From NCBI GenBank assembly GCA_013397695.1, contig VYZI01000108.1, forward strand, positions 530,054-594,053: a stretch of 64,000 nt of DNA. Direction: 5' to 3'. The notes under the pieces were generated by a model. The model was not told where the DNA came from. It was given only the letters and a program-made list of their open reading frames with translations, and did not search any database. Positions 25,220 through 38,457 of this stretch are shown one piece after another; position 1 is the first letter of the stretch, and each line of letters opens with the position of its first letter. Both the position numbers and the translations under genes were made by a program. Source of the DNA: Centropus unirufus. Lineage: Eukaryota > Chordata > Aves > Cuculiformes > Centropidae.

Positions 25220-28200
25220 CCCCCAGTTACAGTATCCGTGACCTTAAACCCTTTCACCCCTATTCCATACAGGGAGTATTTTGTTTCATTTTAAGTAATC
25301 ACTAAAGCATCTGTTTACAGCATTGTTGCTATTAATAAAACATAACTTGATCCACACTGAGTCATGCTTTTTCACATAATGCAGATCTCTTTTTCCCATT
25401 GCTTATGTCAAGAAAACTTAAAAATAAATATTTTGTCATTTTCCATAAGGAAAAGGCTAAACAACTTTTTAAAAAAACAAACAAACCTGTCTAACCAGCA
25501 TTAATCCCACACCAACATCAAGCATAACAGAAAAAAGCAGTAATTTTAGAACTTGTTTATGTTCTCCTTTCAAAGCTTAGAATGGGGCAAAACGCTGCAA
25601 TCGAGTTTTAGTTCTAAATCATTTTATCTCATTAAGTTACATTTCCTTTAACTTTACAGGTTTGATAATAACTTAACCAAACAGAACAGGTGGCCCAAAC
25701 TTAAAAGGTCTTTTTTCATGTGTGTGTTTGTTTTATTTTTCCTTTTTTTTTAATTTTGGTACAAAAACATTTTTTGAAAACAGTAAATCCAGTTCTATTT
25801 CCATAATGATGAGTGTTCTACATCAGATATCAAATGAAACCCCCACTCCTTTTCGATGGCTCACTGGAAGAAGCAAGCTTTGAATCATAGCTTAATGACA
25901 AACAGACCAAGAGAAGCTACATTTGAGAGGCTAAACATTCTAGTTCAATAAACCTCTTCTGCCATAAAAATAACTTTTCTATTTCCAAATTGTCTAGCAG
26001 CAGACAAAATTCTATTAAACTGAAAAGGTTACTTGGCAATTTAGGTCCTGCTTTAGAGCAGGTTTTCACTAATTAATAGATAACTAATGCAAATGTAGTA
26101 CTAACCAAGTCCAGCAAGGAGGCTTAAAGAGCAGAATCACTCACAGCAAGTGTAAATAAAGTCAAGCTACGAGCAATTTAAAATGCATCAGAGCTCTCTA
26201 GCTTTCAGAAATTACTAAAATTAAACTCATCTTTACATGCAAGTCAGTAGACACAATTCACATTACTTGTCATGGTTCACAGCGAGGATGAGGTTGGAAT
26301 GAATTAATGAGGATATTAAATCCTATTGTTAGTCTAAAAAGGCCTTTTATATGTGTCAGTTTGATAAACCAGCATGCAGAATAAAATAATTTTCAAGGCA
26401 TTCCACTTGTTATAAAGGATACCAAAAAGTATCCTAATATTAATAGCATATGAATATACCTTTAATGGCAAATCTATGTGATTTGGGAGAGTGCTAGAGG
26501 AAGCCTGATCTTGAAAAACAAATATAGGAAAGAAATAATAGAATTTTTTTGCCATAAGACTATAACAACATTAAATATGCTGTGAACCTCAGGCTATTAT
26601 CAGACCCCTGGGTGACCTTAGCCTCATAGACGCATGTTAACAATGACAGAGCAAATAGATTCAAACTGGTCTGGTGTTTTTCTAGTTTGATAGAAGGATA
26701 AGTAAGGAGGAATGGCCTGGCTTAGTCATCTTTAGTTGACTTTAACAACTGCCTATCAGTGTTGCTAATATCTACCAGACATTAATAGAACTACTGTATT
26801 TCAGAAGTAGTGAAGGCCACAGGCTGGCATCCCCTAGTAGCTACTGGGAAATAACGCCTGCTTGAAAGATGGAAACAGGCATCCATTAAGAGTCTCTTCC
26901 CCATCTCTGCATATCCAGCTGGGGCTACAGAGGGTGCCACTGAAACAAATCCCAGCCAGACATAGCACAGTACTTCTTAGCTTTTAGCTCTAAAGTTCAG
27001 TGCAGACATCAAGGAGCTCAAAACCAGGGCTTTAAAGAAAATCCTAAAAAATGCAGGAAAACTTAGCCTTGGCAAGCAACAGCTCATTGTTTCCATTAGC
27101 TCCACTACCCATTCGTTGCTTCTTTTTTGCTCTACCACCCATTCTACCCATTCTTTCCCCTTCCCAGTTTCATGACTATACTTAGAGGTTATCCACCATT
27201 TCCCAAAAGACACTTTATTCCTCACAACAAGGCTGCCAATGTACCGTTCTGTACTTCCCAGATGTCTCTCACTAACCCATTTGGTCATGTCCAGCATCTC
27301 CAGGGAAAAGGATTAAGAACTATTCCATGCACACTTGCACACATTTCCTTCTACCATTATTCACTTCTTCATGGATACAGAGCTTCCTTTCCTTAAGGCT
27401 AATACTGGAAAAGAATGCCACATGGGAGCAGCATAGCTAAAGAAGGCAAAACCATACGAAGGGAAAATCAAGTAGTGAATTTCCCCAAAGAAAAACAAAG
27501 GGAAAAAGTGTAAAGAACCACCCAAAGCAGTGATAAAGACGGAAAGGAGAATCAAGTAAACATTAAAGGTGAAAGTAATCAGAAAACTTAAGTGAAAGTA
27601 ACAAAAGTCGAGAACATATTAAAGAAGAAAGAGAACCGATAAAGATGAATAAAAAATATGTATAAATGCACAAAAGGCAAAACAGGAGCTATTACAAAAT
27701 GTCAATATTGGATTTATTTCCAGAGTTGTAGTCTTCCTATTCTGTAACTATTGGGTAAAAAATATTTATATAATATATAAATTTATATAATTAATAAAAT
27801 AATTATATTTGCTCAAAATAACCTCTGAGCAAGTTATTTTGGATCTTCTGGCAGAACTAGAAGAAAAAATAGCATCTGAAACATAAGGATTCAACAGAAA
27901 TTGCCTAACACTGTACAGCTAGCCTGGATTGTTGCTCATATTTGAGCCTAAACCTCTTAAATTTGAAGGTGCTTTAAACCCAGACTTGTGAGATTGCAGT
28001 GGCCAGGCAGGCTGAGAGCCTGAGCCCTGGTCTATCTCTGATGGAAGCAGCCTCTGTTGTAGCCAGGACACAAAGCTCCTCTCCCATCTTTCCCCCTGCC
28101 TTGCAGCACAAACAAGCTGTCCCACAGCAGACATGACTGATTGAAAAGGAATCCCTGAGCTCCCCAGAGCAATCACACGCTGCCAGACACACACAAGTGC

Positions 28201-30499
28201 AGAACCATCCAGGACACTAATCAGTTTGGGGTTCTGCTGTGGGAATGCTCCCAACCCGACCAAGCCCAGCTGGCCAGCAGCACATTAGCTACATAGTGAA
28301 GGCATCCCTGAGTGTCATCCACGGGACTTGCTGGCTCGAGCAAAGAAAAGCCAAAACAAACAGGAAGATGCATGCCCTGCTCCCAGCCAAGCAATTAATA
28401 TAAATTATTCCTTCTCTAAGTCAGCAAAGGTGGGGACGTTGTGTAACAGTCAAACTCCTCCTTTAACTGCTGTAGGCAGGACCTGGGCCAGAGAAGAACT
28501 CAGACTAATGCTGATCTTACCCTGTGTGTCACAGCATCACAGGAAAAGCACGCTCAGGGCCAGGCAACTGGTCCCATCAGGCTGATGGTAGCAGGTGATC
28601 CAATCTCTGCAATTCAGAATTTTTTAATACAAAGAATGCCTTTCACTCTATACAAACTAAAAAATGCTTCAGAGGAAGGTGTGAGTATTACTAAGCCTTC
28701 AGCACGTAGGTTACCAGCTAGAATTATACACATCTATTAAGCCGTGTACTTGAAATAAGCATCCAACAACAATTCTGTTTCAGAAGACTCCAGAACATAT
28801 CACATGGATGAAGACAGAAGCTTTTAAAAATTCACTTCTTTTAATATCAAAATCAAGATATTAAATGGAGTGGTGCAGTTCACAAACTCCAGAAAGAAAA
28901 AACAAAAAAACAACCCTGCAGGTGGCCCAGACTGCTAAAAATTCATGCATCACTTTCTTTCCATTAAATACACATCTCTTATTCTTGGTATTTCTCCAAT
29001 GTATCCTTCCATTGTAAAAGTATTTCTAAGCAGTAAAACAGTAGAGTGCAACAAGTAAAACAGAAAAGGAGATAACTTAAAATGGAATTACTGTTTATAT
29101 AAAAAATTCATAGAATTAAATTAAGAACATACATATAAATATTCAGGAACATTTTTTACATACCCACAGTACATTCCTCTCCCACATAAATGCTTGAAAT
29201 GCCCTATTAAGGCACTACATTTTCTTTTCAGGATTCAATAGCTTCACCCTACTTATTCTGAGATCATGTGATGTTATTGTCTTCCTGAAAAATTGACTAA
29301 ACGTTAAATCTGGTTTGAATTCAAAACATTGGCTACAATTGGACAGCTCAGAAGAACACCACTGAGAATTGACTACAGGAGGAGTTCCCCTGACCCTCTG
29401 TCCTCACCTCTCTCTGGAGAAATGCATTTGATCAGGATCAAGGATGCTGCTCAAAACCTCAGGAGGTTTTAGTGAGAGATTGACAAGGAAAAGAAATTTT
29501 GGATCATTAAACAATGAAAGGCTGAAGATTGGCAGAGCCAGTTGCAGCAGTACAAGTAACTTGCCTAATGGTTTTGGGGTGTGCAGGTTGAAGGGAACAA
29601 AAGCAGCCTTCGAGTGAAATGCTGGGCTGAATCTATCACTGTATGCAAACGCAGGCCTTTACTTTCATCTCTGCTCCTTCACCATCTCTCTGTACTCTCC
29701 CTGCAGGTAACTCAATTGTGCTGGTCTGAACAAGGTACTCTTGGAATTTACAGGCCATGAGGATTGTCTAACAGAGTTAAACCCAGATGAGTCCAACTGA
29801 TGTGAATAGGATAGAAAAATAGGGTTGCTTTAAGGTGGTCATCCATTGAAGAGCACATAAGTGTCTGGAAGAAAAGTCACCTTTTCTGTGCATATCACAG
29901 GCTCATTTAACAACGAGCAATCACAATTTGTGACTATGGCTTCCAATGTTCCCCTCCTTTATTACCTGTTCTCTTCTTCTGAAGCACTATTTATCCCCCT
30001 TTCAGTGTCTCTGAATTACTCAGAAAATAAAGTCCTAACAATGACAATCATAACAGAGACAGTCACTCTTGACAGTTTTCTAAACTGAATCAATGAAATA
30101 ACTACATTAAGTAAAACAATTACAAACCTCACTTCCTGATCATCTCTCACACTTAATAGTCACTGTGTGCCCCAAAAGCATTTGAACAGGCACAGCAAAA
30201 ACAACAATAAACTTTGGTGTAAGAACACAAAACAATTGATAGCTATGGAAATCTCTTGCTCCCAGCAGTAAGACTTTTATGTGGAGTCACATGATTATTG
30301 ATATTTTACAAAAGCAATTAAAATCTGTTTTTGCAGAAGTAGTTTGTCCATGATTACTGTATATTCCTCATTGTCCTCTATTGTTTTCTTTAAATTACAG
30401 TCTACAATGCTGAACTCCCAGAACTGATTCTGGGACAGATAATGGTGTTCCTATTTCAAGCTTCAGCACATGACACTTTCCCTAAGGAGTCAGAAACAG

Positions 30500-31024
30500 C
30501 AAATCAAAATGCAAACTGGTGCTGAAGTAACTGTGTAGACCACAGGAGAGCCATGTTGGAGCAGGCTGCACCCTATGGAGAGTATCCACACTGGAGCTGC
30601 TCTTGGAGGACTGCAGCTTGGAAAGCTCCAGGATAGAACAGGGGAATAGCATGGGGAAGCAGGAGCAGCACAAAGGAGCTGTTATGGGCTGACCACAACC
30701 TCCATTCTCCATCCTCCTACGCCCCTCAGGGGGAGGAATTAGCTGAGCCTGGGAAGAACAGAGGTGAGTGGAAGGTAATTTTATAGGTTTCTCATAGATT
30801 TCTCTTTGTTTCTCACCATCCGACTCTATTTTTAACGGGCAATAAATTAAATTAATTTTCCCCAGGTCAAGTCCGTTTTGCCTGTGACAGTAAATGGTAT
30901 GTGATCTCCCTGTCCTTATCATGACCCACTAGCTTTTCCATTTTATTTTCTCCCCTGTTCTTTTGAGAAGAAGAAGACAAGCTGGGTTGTGGGTCTGGCA
31001 GCTAGCCAAGGTCAACCCACCACA
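30500..31024 (+). mobile_element. Endogenous retrovirus LTR fragment, plus orientation
   Basis: The order is a repeated TGGAGCAG / GGAGGACTGCAG block, CTGACCACAACCTCCATTC, CTCAGGGGGAGGAATTAG and GAGCCTGGGAAGAACAG. Then comes a T-rich tract with GGCAATAAATTAAATTAA (AATAAA polyadenylation signal), CCCCAGGTCAAGTCCG and TTTTGCCTGTGACAG. The end is AGGTCAACCCACCACA. I recognise this from a common neoavian LTR. The right end, CA at about 31023, looks genuine; the left end is uncertain. No coding retroviral sequence is evident next to it, so it is probably solo. The 146-codon minus frame at 30482-30922 runs antisense through the LTR and is not a gene. Confidence 0.75.
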
Positions 31025-33539
31025 CAGTGAAAGAAACAAAATAGCCCATCCAAAAGTGGTGTCCCATCCCTGTCCTCCCCAAGGTCTTTTCAAAGGACGT
31101 AGGAACAACAACAGGGATTCAGTGAGGCCACTACCCTCCCTCTGACCCTCCTCAATCTGCACTTCAGCCCAGACAGTTTCCTGATTGGAATCCAAATGAT
31201 ACTTTTCCTCAAGAAGCAACTCCTGACTCCTCCAATTTTTATTCTGCGTTTGGCTTGCCATCAACTTCTTCAGTCAAGGTTGCTTTTCCCACAATCACAG
31301 AAATTGGAGTATTTCATCTACTGTTACCAGCAGATTATAACAAAATCAAGCAGCACATACAAATACTATTTAATAGTCTGGCATTCATATATACACATAC
31401 CGACATACACGCTCACTCACTCTAAGCTAGGGATTCCAGTATGAATTCTATACTTTAGCCTATGGATAATATAGGTACCGTTCATCGGCTCATTTCCATA
31501 GACAGACACTGCAGCTATCAGCAATCCGTAGGTGCTAATCACATGAGGGCAGTTTAACATTTAGTAAATATTGGTTAATGTTTGAACTGGGAATGGATGG
31601 GCAGCTTCACCAGACAGGCCAACGTGACTGAAATCAAGAAAGGTTATGTGGAGTAGAAAAGGCTCAACCTTGAGTAATTTCCTTTGGTTGTTTTTTCACA
31701 ATCAAGTCTAATGACCCATTGTAAAACTACATTTTGTGAAAGCATTGGACAGACACAATATGGACTAAACTAAATTCAACCTGCATTCCTCATCTCCCTA
31801 AGGCCTTAGCTAAAAGCCAACTGTACACAAACACTCTGGTTCATGCCTCCCACCCTAAGAAAACTTCAATAACATGGGATCTGAGAGCTAGCATGACTAG
31901 AAAGGGTGAAAGAGAGACAAATTGCTGAAGACCTAAATTGAAAGTCAAGCAAAGAAGAATTTCTACACTAAGCAGTTAAAATTTCTCCTTTAAATTACAG
32001 AATAAATTTATTACCTTGTCTGCTGTAAACTGTTTGTATACAAGCTTGCACACACACACACACGAACACAAGCACTGAATGTGTTTGTTTTTTCTAAAGA
32101 CAGTTTTTAAAGTGGTTCAAACATGCTGGCTTGAGCAATCACCATAAAGACATTCTTTGGTTTCCCCCCTCAAAGACAAATCTTCATGTTATTGAGACCG
32201 ATCATCCTATAGAGATTGATCAGCCTAAACAGCTTTTAAATACTGTACAGAAATTTTACGTAATGATGGAACTTGCATCATTTATAGGCCTGTTCTCCCC
32301 TAGGTCACAGACACTGCGACTCCTCAGCAATACTTACTGAACATACTGTGCCACTGTAACAGGTTACTGGGAAACTGAGCATGTGAGTGCCCATGGATGT
32401 CCCAATGACATAAAAATTGCTGCAATCCAGTCTTATAATTGGACTATCGTGCAGATGAGGCAAGGTTTTCTAAACTGTTATATCGGAGCATGGCAGGATG
32501 AGACTGTATCAGGAAGATTGATGCACTCTGGCTACACAATTGTGGCTTTCATTCTGAGAAATCTAACTCTGAGGCTGAGATCAAATTAATTTCCCTAGCT
32601 CCCAGTAGGCAGCATAGAGGTTTTAGATTATGTTACAATGGCACAGTAAAAGCACCTGACAATGCCTCTAGTTAATACACACGTTGGGACAGAGTACAAA
32701 AATGACTCAGATCTGGTCCACGTACAAATATTGCACAGTTATTAAAGACAATTTTTGGAAATGACAGTTTCAAAGACTCATGAGAAAATTCAGGGTGATA
32801 TATAATAAAAATGAAACATCACAGGGTCTCTTAAGAATTCTCTCTCTTCTTGGCTGTTACTGCAACAATAAACATGAGCATCCTTCTTTTCCTTTTTCTG
32901 ATGAAGGAAAAATAGGTAAAAATCACATTAAAAGTGTCTGTGAGAATTATCTCAATGAAGAATTGGGGACTGGCAAAATTGTTTTCAGACAGGTGAGGTA
33001 AAGGCCACCATGAAGATCTACCTTTTGAAACAATCTCTTGAAGCAGCGGAATGACATTGTTCTGAAGAGGGTTTCCTGACAATGTCCTTAAAACTGAGAA
33101 ACAAAGCGAGAAGAAATCCCTTCGTATTTCATACAGAGAGCTCTCAAGAATTCCAAGAAGGGAATTTTCCTTGGGTTAACAGCAAGCTTTCAGCCAAATT
33201 CCACAGGGAGGCCGTTTTCTTGGAAAACTAGAAAGACTTCCACTAGGAAAAAAAAAGGGGGAGGAAAATACATTTTACAAAGTTTCCCTTTTTGCAAACT
33301 GTGCACTACAAAATTCAAGTATCCTTGAGACAGAAAAAGCCAAGGGGAAAACAGACTTTTAGGTTTACAACTGTTGACTAGGGTAAATATCTCAGAATCT
33401 GGAGAGACAATCAGGACAACTTGGTTAGGCTGACCAATCTATGGAGACAGCTGCCCCACAGAGTGCAGATGCTACATTGTTTCCTTTCTTTTTTTTAATT
33501 GTAAATATTGCTCATTCCCTTCCTAATCGAAATTCTGTT
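31025..33539. other. Intronic sequence, nothing recognised
   Basis: Begins at the LTR end. Contains a short CA repeat; the open frames are short. The first ~250 bp after the LTR could be retroviral leader or plain flank; I cannot tell. Confidence 0.5.
32048..32063 (+). repeat. Short (CA)n microsatellite
   Basis: Roughly eight CA units, then an interrupted CGAACACA. Too short to be notable except as a possible marker. Confidence 0.85.
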
Positions 33540-33972
33540 TTCACAAAGGGCTACAGTTGGAAGGGACTTCTGGAGGTCATCTTATCCAACAAGCAGGGCC
33601 ACCTACAGCCAGCTGCCCAGGACCAGGATCAGGCAGCTTTTTAACACATCCAGGGATGAAGAATCCTGGACTGGCAACCTGTGCCAGTGCCCAAACACCC
33701 TCACAGTCAAGTGTTTGATGTCCAGAGTGAACCTCCAGTGTTTCAGTTTGTGCCCATTGCCTCTGATCCTATCACCGGGCACCTCTCTTCCCCCTCCCTT
33801 CAGGTGTTCACACACACTGCTAAGATTCCCCTTAGCCTTCTCCAGGCTGGACAGCCCCAGCTCTCTCAGGCTGTCCTGTCAGGAGAGATGCTTCAGTCTC
33901 AGGTCTCTTAAGCATCTTCATGTCCCTTTGCTGGACTCTTTTGAATGTCCACCTCACTCTTGCACTGGGGGC
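33540..33972 (-). mobile_element. CR1 LINE fragment, reverse orientation
   Basis: It starts at a decayed TTTTCACAAAGGGCTACAG tail and GTTGGAAGGGACTTCTGGAG. It continues through CAACCTGTGCCAGTGCCC, TTTGTGCCCATTGCCTC and CTTCTCCAGGCTGGACAG, and stops at TTGCACTGGGGGCC. The 166-codon plus frame at 33508-34008, the longest in the window, is an antisense reading of this element and not a gene. Confidence 0.93.
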
Positions 33973-35571
33973 CAATTTTTGTTCATTTTTTTCCCCTGTA
34001 AAACTTGAGAAATTCTGTGTTCCATCACCTTTTGAGAAATCCCTGAAGGATCTGGCACTATGTATGTGTGCAATTCAGCAGCCCACTTATTCCTTTTTAT
34101 CCAAATCACTTAAAAGTAAGCTAGAAAGGAAAATTTTTCCCCCAAACTCATGCTTTTTAAAATTTAAATGTTCCTTAACAGGTCTACAAAAATTATTTTC
34201 CAGGATTATATCCATATGCAAAATACAATCTTAAAATTTATTCAATGAAAAGCATAATTCTAGCAACTGCACTAGATTTAGTCATCTATTCTGTCACAAT
34301 AACCTAAGTAAGTCTATTATCAAAAAATGCAGTAATGCCTGGAGTCATTATAAATACTGCAAAGCCCTTTCTTTGTAAAGGGAGGGCATGCTGACCCAGG
34401 TTATCTGGTTACTCACTTAAGGATAAATAAAACTTAGGAAAATCAGATAGGGACCTGCAATATTGTGCTGTTGTAAAACTCAGGAAGCATCCCCATTTCC
34501 AATACAATGTCATAAATGCCATGATGCTTCTAGGAAAACAGTTTAGCTTCTTCAATAACAAATATGAATACACTGAATGTATTTCTTTGTTCATATAGAA
34601 CAGTAAGTTGCATCCCCCAAAAATAGATACCACAAACTGGAACAAGTTTTGCTTGGGAATATTTAAGAGTTACAGGTTCCAATTTTTTTAAGTATTCAAA
34701 GCAAAATGAAATCCTAAGTCCTTCAAAGCACCAACTGTAGAAACTTTACACCACATTACACCCTTTTTTTAATAGAAGCTTTTATTTCTTTTAAAATTTT
34801 GCACTGTTTCTGCATTTTCATGCTGTACTTCAAAAGCAGCATGCTCCAGCATTAGAGTTACAGGCAATGTCTTGCGGACTAGACACTTGTTTATATTGAA
34901 AGTACAGACAATTATACTAAACCCTGTAATTTAAAGCTTCATGGAACAGTAATTTTTATGGCCTGATAAGTAATGGAGACAAACTTAGGTAACCCACAAG
35001 GACCCAGACAAATGTATTTATTTAATAGCAAATGTTTACTAGTTCAGGCTGCAGAAATAATACTGACTTTTCCCCCTCCACTACCAAGTACTGCATGTCC
35101 ACACACATGAACACAGCCAGAGAGAACAAGGAACATAGTTAAAAAAGAACATTAAACCAGTAGATAATTTATCTGTCCCGCTGAGGAGAACACAGGGAAG
35201 TATGCCAAAACATCTCAAAAGAAGAGAAACACTGGAGGACTAAACATAAGAAAGTAGAAATACAGCACAGAATTAAGAAACATTAAATAATACTCTACAT
35301 CCACCTACACCGATGCAACATAAATGATTTCTTGAAGAATCTCCTGGATCATTTAGCTATAAATCCAAAAGGCCACAGGGCCTCTGCCAGAAAACACTTC
35401 CAAAATTACCACCTACATAAAGGTATATAAAGCATCCATGACAAAGCACTGCCCTGTTAGCTAGAGGAGAAAGCAAGCATTAGGTTGATAAAGAACATAA
35501 CAGTAGCACTTCAGCCAGCTAATGCTTACATCTTTCAGACCAGCTGCAATTATTTCAAGCGTGTTGCTTAC
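33973..35571. other. CDKAL1: CDKAL1 intron just downstream of the 49-bp exon
   Basis: The intron starts GTAAGC on the minus strand at 35571. The sequence is AT-rich with no recognised repeat or exon. Confidence 0.8.
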
Positions 35572-35620
35572 CTTTAATAGTTTCCTCCACAACTTCTACT
35601 ACACGATCTATCTGCTGAAC
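35572..35620 (-). CDS. CDKAL1: CDKAL1 internal exon, 49 bp (linker after the N-terminal methylthiotransferase domain)
   Basis: On the minus strand a T-rich acceptor (GACTTTTTTTTAG) leads into 16 whole codons, VQQIDRVVEVVEETIK, plus one base, followed by a good donor (AAAG|GTAAGC). This is human CDKAL1 from about residue 157 to 172, apparently without a substitution. It is the helix joining the N-terminal iron-sulfur domain to the radical-SAM core. The exon enters at phase 0, matching the end of the exon at 41962-42058, and leaves at phase 1. The following exon should begin by completing the glycine of KGHSV. I did not find it in the remaining 35.5 kb, which fits the very long introns of this gene. 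At 49 bp the exon is too short for ORF-based gene finding. Confidence 0.96.
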
Positions 35621-38389
35621 CTAAAAAAAAGTCAGAAGGTCAATGACTAAGTAGACAACAACTGGACATGTTATATATTACTTCTATTCAGCAGTGTGTT
35701 CTTCTGGATTAAGGTAAAAAGGCTGGGGCTGGTTTTTAGCCAGTTTTTTGTTTTTCCTGTGCTATTTCATTCATCTGCTAAAAGTAACTTCAAAACTCAC
35801 CACATAACTTAAACCAATTTTTGTCCTTAAAATCTCCAAGTTTGGCAAAAGCCACAAAATGGCTAAAGAGGGATCCTAGAAAAGATTTCATCCCTGAACT
35901 CCTGTTCTTGGTCTGTGAAAGGCAGTGGTCACCCAGGCACTCAGCACCTGGACTCAAATAGCCTCCCAAGTGCTCCCTCTCCCCAGGCTCAACACCAAAA
36001 TAGCAGATGGTAGAGATCCCAACATGAAGCTGAGGATATTATGAGGGAAGACTACAGGGAGGAAAAAAAAAAAGGAAATATTGCAGGGGAAAGACACTAG
36101 AATATGGTAAGAAATCAAAACTACTGTGGTCAAGTTTAAATGATCAGTAGTCACTGTCCTGGACTTACTGCAGGGCAGTGTTTGGAAATGGAAGGAAAAG
36201 CCCCCAGTGTTACATTTGACACAATTCATCCATAAAGAGTTCAATTATTAGATATATTATTCTTTATTTCAAGTTAATGGCCAATTTAATATAGATATTT
36301 TTATACATTAAGTAGAAGGAATTGGCATTAACACTGAAAAACTAAACACTCAGAAATTCTTAGATTTTATAGTCTTCCTCCAACTTGCACCCAAACTGCA
36401 TATTTTATGTCATGTCTTCTACATATACTTACATATATTGCAGGAAAGCCAAATACAGGAAACCCTACTTTGCCCATTTAAATTACTTTATTATTTTTCC
36501 ACAGTAGAAAAATTCCATTGCCAGGAATTTTCTGGTACTACCTTCTCTAAGCTGTATATTATATGAATTAGATTTAGGATGACGTTTGCAGCCATTTCCT
36601 TGGAGATTTTGATCTGGTTGGTTTCAAAAACAAGCAGAAAAACACAAGTTAAAGAGGCTTCAAGAGCAGAACCTGGTCTGCAACAAAGATCCTGGAACTC
36701 GGATCCCTTGCATCAAAGCCATTAAGCTTCCGTGCCCTAAAACCACCAAGCTTGTCATTTCCTCTAAACAAATGTCTGCACAATCACCACCACATCCATT
36801 TTCCAACCAGACTAATAACAGCTAAAAAAGAAAAAGCTCATCTGTAGCTGGTGTCTGATCTAGAGTTCCCAACTAAAGTCAGTGGGAGTCTGTTCCTTCT
36901 CTTGCCTGGGAGTTGGATCAAGTCCATATTAAACTCTACTTTTTGGTAAATACCTTTTTGAAATACAGGCTTTTCAAAACAGAAATCTACCAGTTGATAT
37001 TTCTGAATAGTGCATATTAGTTGTGAACTCTGGAAATTCAGTTATTTAAAAAATCGCTAATACTGGCATCTCAATAACTTCATAAAAGGATATGCATTTA
37101 AATCCTTTCCTGGATTACAAGTGTTCATATTACATACATATATAAATATGTGAAAATTTAGCAACCTACTTGCAAATGAAGCACACATAAGCAGTTGTGT
37201 GGAACATATCCATAGTTACCTACTTGCATATAGATTCGGTCTATCTATAAGTTTAAAATTATGACCTCAGATACATACCTATAGAAATATTTTTTTAATT
37301 AAATAAAAAATGCAACTTGAAAACATAAGTGTACGCATTTATGACTACAAATACAAAGAATACATTCTGTGCCAAAAAAAATTGCCTAAAATATTATTGC
37401 TACATATCTCAACACTAAACTAAGTTCATAATCATTTTAAAATAAATCTGGTTTGTTCATAACCTGAAACATCTCTGATTGCCTCCTGTATTGTACATCT
37501 GGGGAATTTTAGCATACCTCCAAGCCCCCAGTTAAATAAAAATACTGCAAAAAAAAAATAAAGATATTGTATTTTCATTTTATTGGATAAAATAAATCAT
37601 TCTGACTATGTCTGTCATGAAGACCATTCATGTAAGTAATTTAAATTATAGGTCCAAGAGATAATGAGATCTGTGTCTAGAAATGGATGTTTATTCTGCC
37701 TTATGTGTTATTTCCCACATTAATTATTTTTAATTTTAAATTATTGGAAATTGTTCGGCTAAAGCCATAAGTGCTCAAGAAGAAAATAAGGAATGTTTCC
37801 AATTTTCATTTATGAAGATAGAAGTATTTTAATAAAACTGAATTGAATCCAGAGTCAGAAGAGGGAAGGGTTTAGAAGATTGTTCTTTGGAAAAAAAGGG
37901 GTGAAAAAAAATAAACCAGAAAAAATCATGATATGAAATTTTCTTGGGAACACAGAGGCCTGCAGGACTCCTTTCCCCACATTTCAGTAACCTAATGGAT
38001 CATTCTATTCTGGATTTACAGATGCCTTTTACAGATTTACATCTGCTCAAGAGATTCAATAATGTCTCCACCAGGCACCAGGAAGCCCATGACAGGGACT
38101 TAGAAGTTCTTAGTGGTGTATGAAGGGAGAAGACACAATTCCTCAAAGTTTCTTCGAAATGAGTCTCAGTAAACCAAACCCTCAGGACTGACAGTGGGTA
38201 TGTTACTGCTGGATGTAGTTTGTGCACCGTACTTGCCTCCACAGTTCTTGTGAGACCTTGTTTCCAGTTGTCCACTACAAACAGCTCTCCATTAGGACTT
38301 GGATAGAACAAAAGATAAGGAGCAGACTGGAGCAGGCAGCTAAGCCAACTGTGCCAACTCCCTGCCCCACCTCAAACCCACAAATCAGG

Positions 38390-38457
38390 TTGATTTACAA
38401 TTGGACTTGATGGTCTCGGAGGTCTTTTCCAACCTAGCAATTCTATGATTCTATTCA
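38390..38457 (+). mobile_element. CR1 LINE 3' tail, short
   Basis: ATTGGACTTGATGGTCTCGG, then AGGTCTTTTCCAACC and ATTCTATGATTCTAT: the terminal CR1 sequence in plus orientation. The sequence just upstream, 38.2-38.39 kb, is not obviously CR1, so the insertion is strongly 5'-truncated or the rest has decayed. Confidence 0.9.

Larger units (their letters stand above)
17666..30499. other. Long intronic stretch free of recognised transposons
   Basis: Nearly 13 kb in which I recognise no CR1 or LTR. It is AT-rich, with short hairpins (18056-18075, 19204-19230, 20536-20556) and an AT-only patch at 27.76-27.82 kb. A GC-richer patch lies at 27.97-28.32 kb. A block at 23.5-24.1 kb has the look of conserved non-coding DNA. 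Open frames up to 114 codons appear to be chance. Confidence 0.55.

Noticed and set aside
30482..30922. 146-codon minus-strand frame
   Set aside because: It runs antisense through the ERV LTR at 30.5-31.0 kb and ends with no splice context or protein resemblance.
33508..34008. Longest open frame in the window (166 codons, plus strand)
   Set aside because: It reads antisense through a reverse-oriented CR1 3' end. Overlapping frames on both strands are explained by the element.
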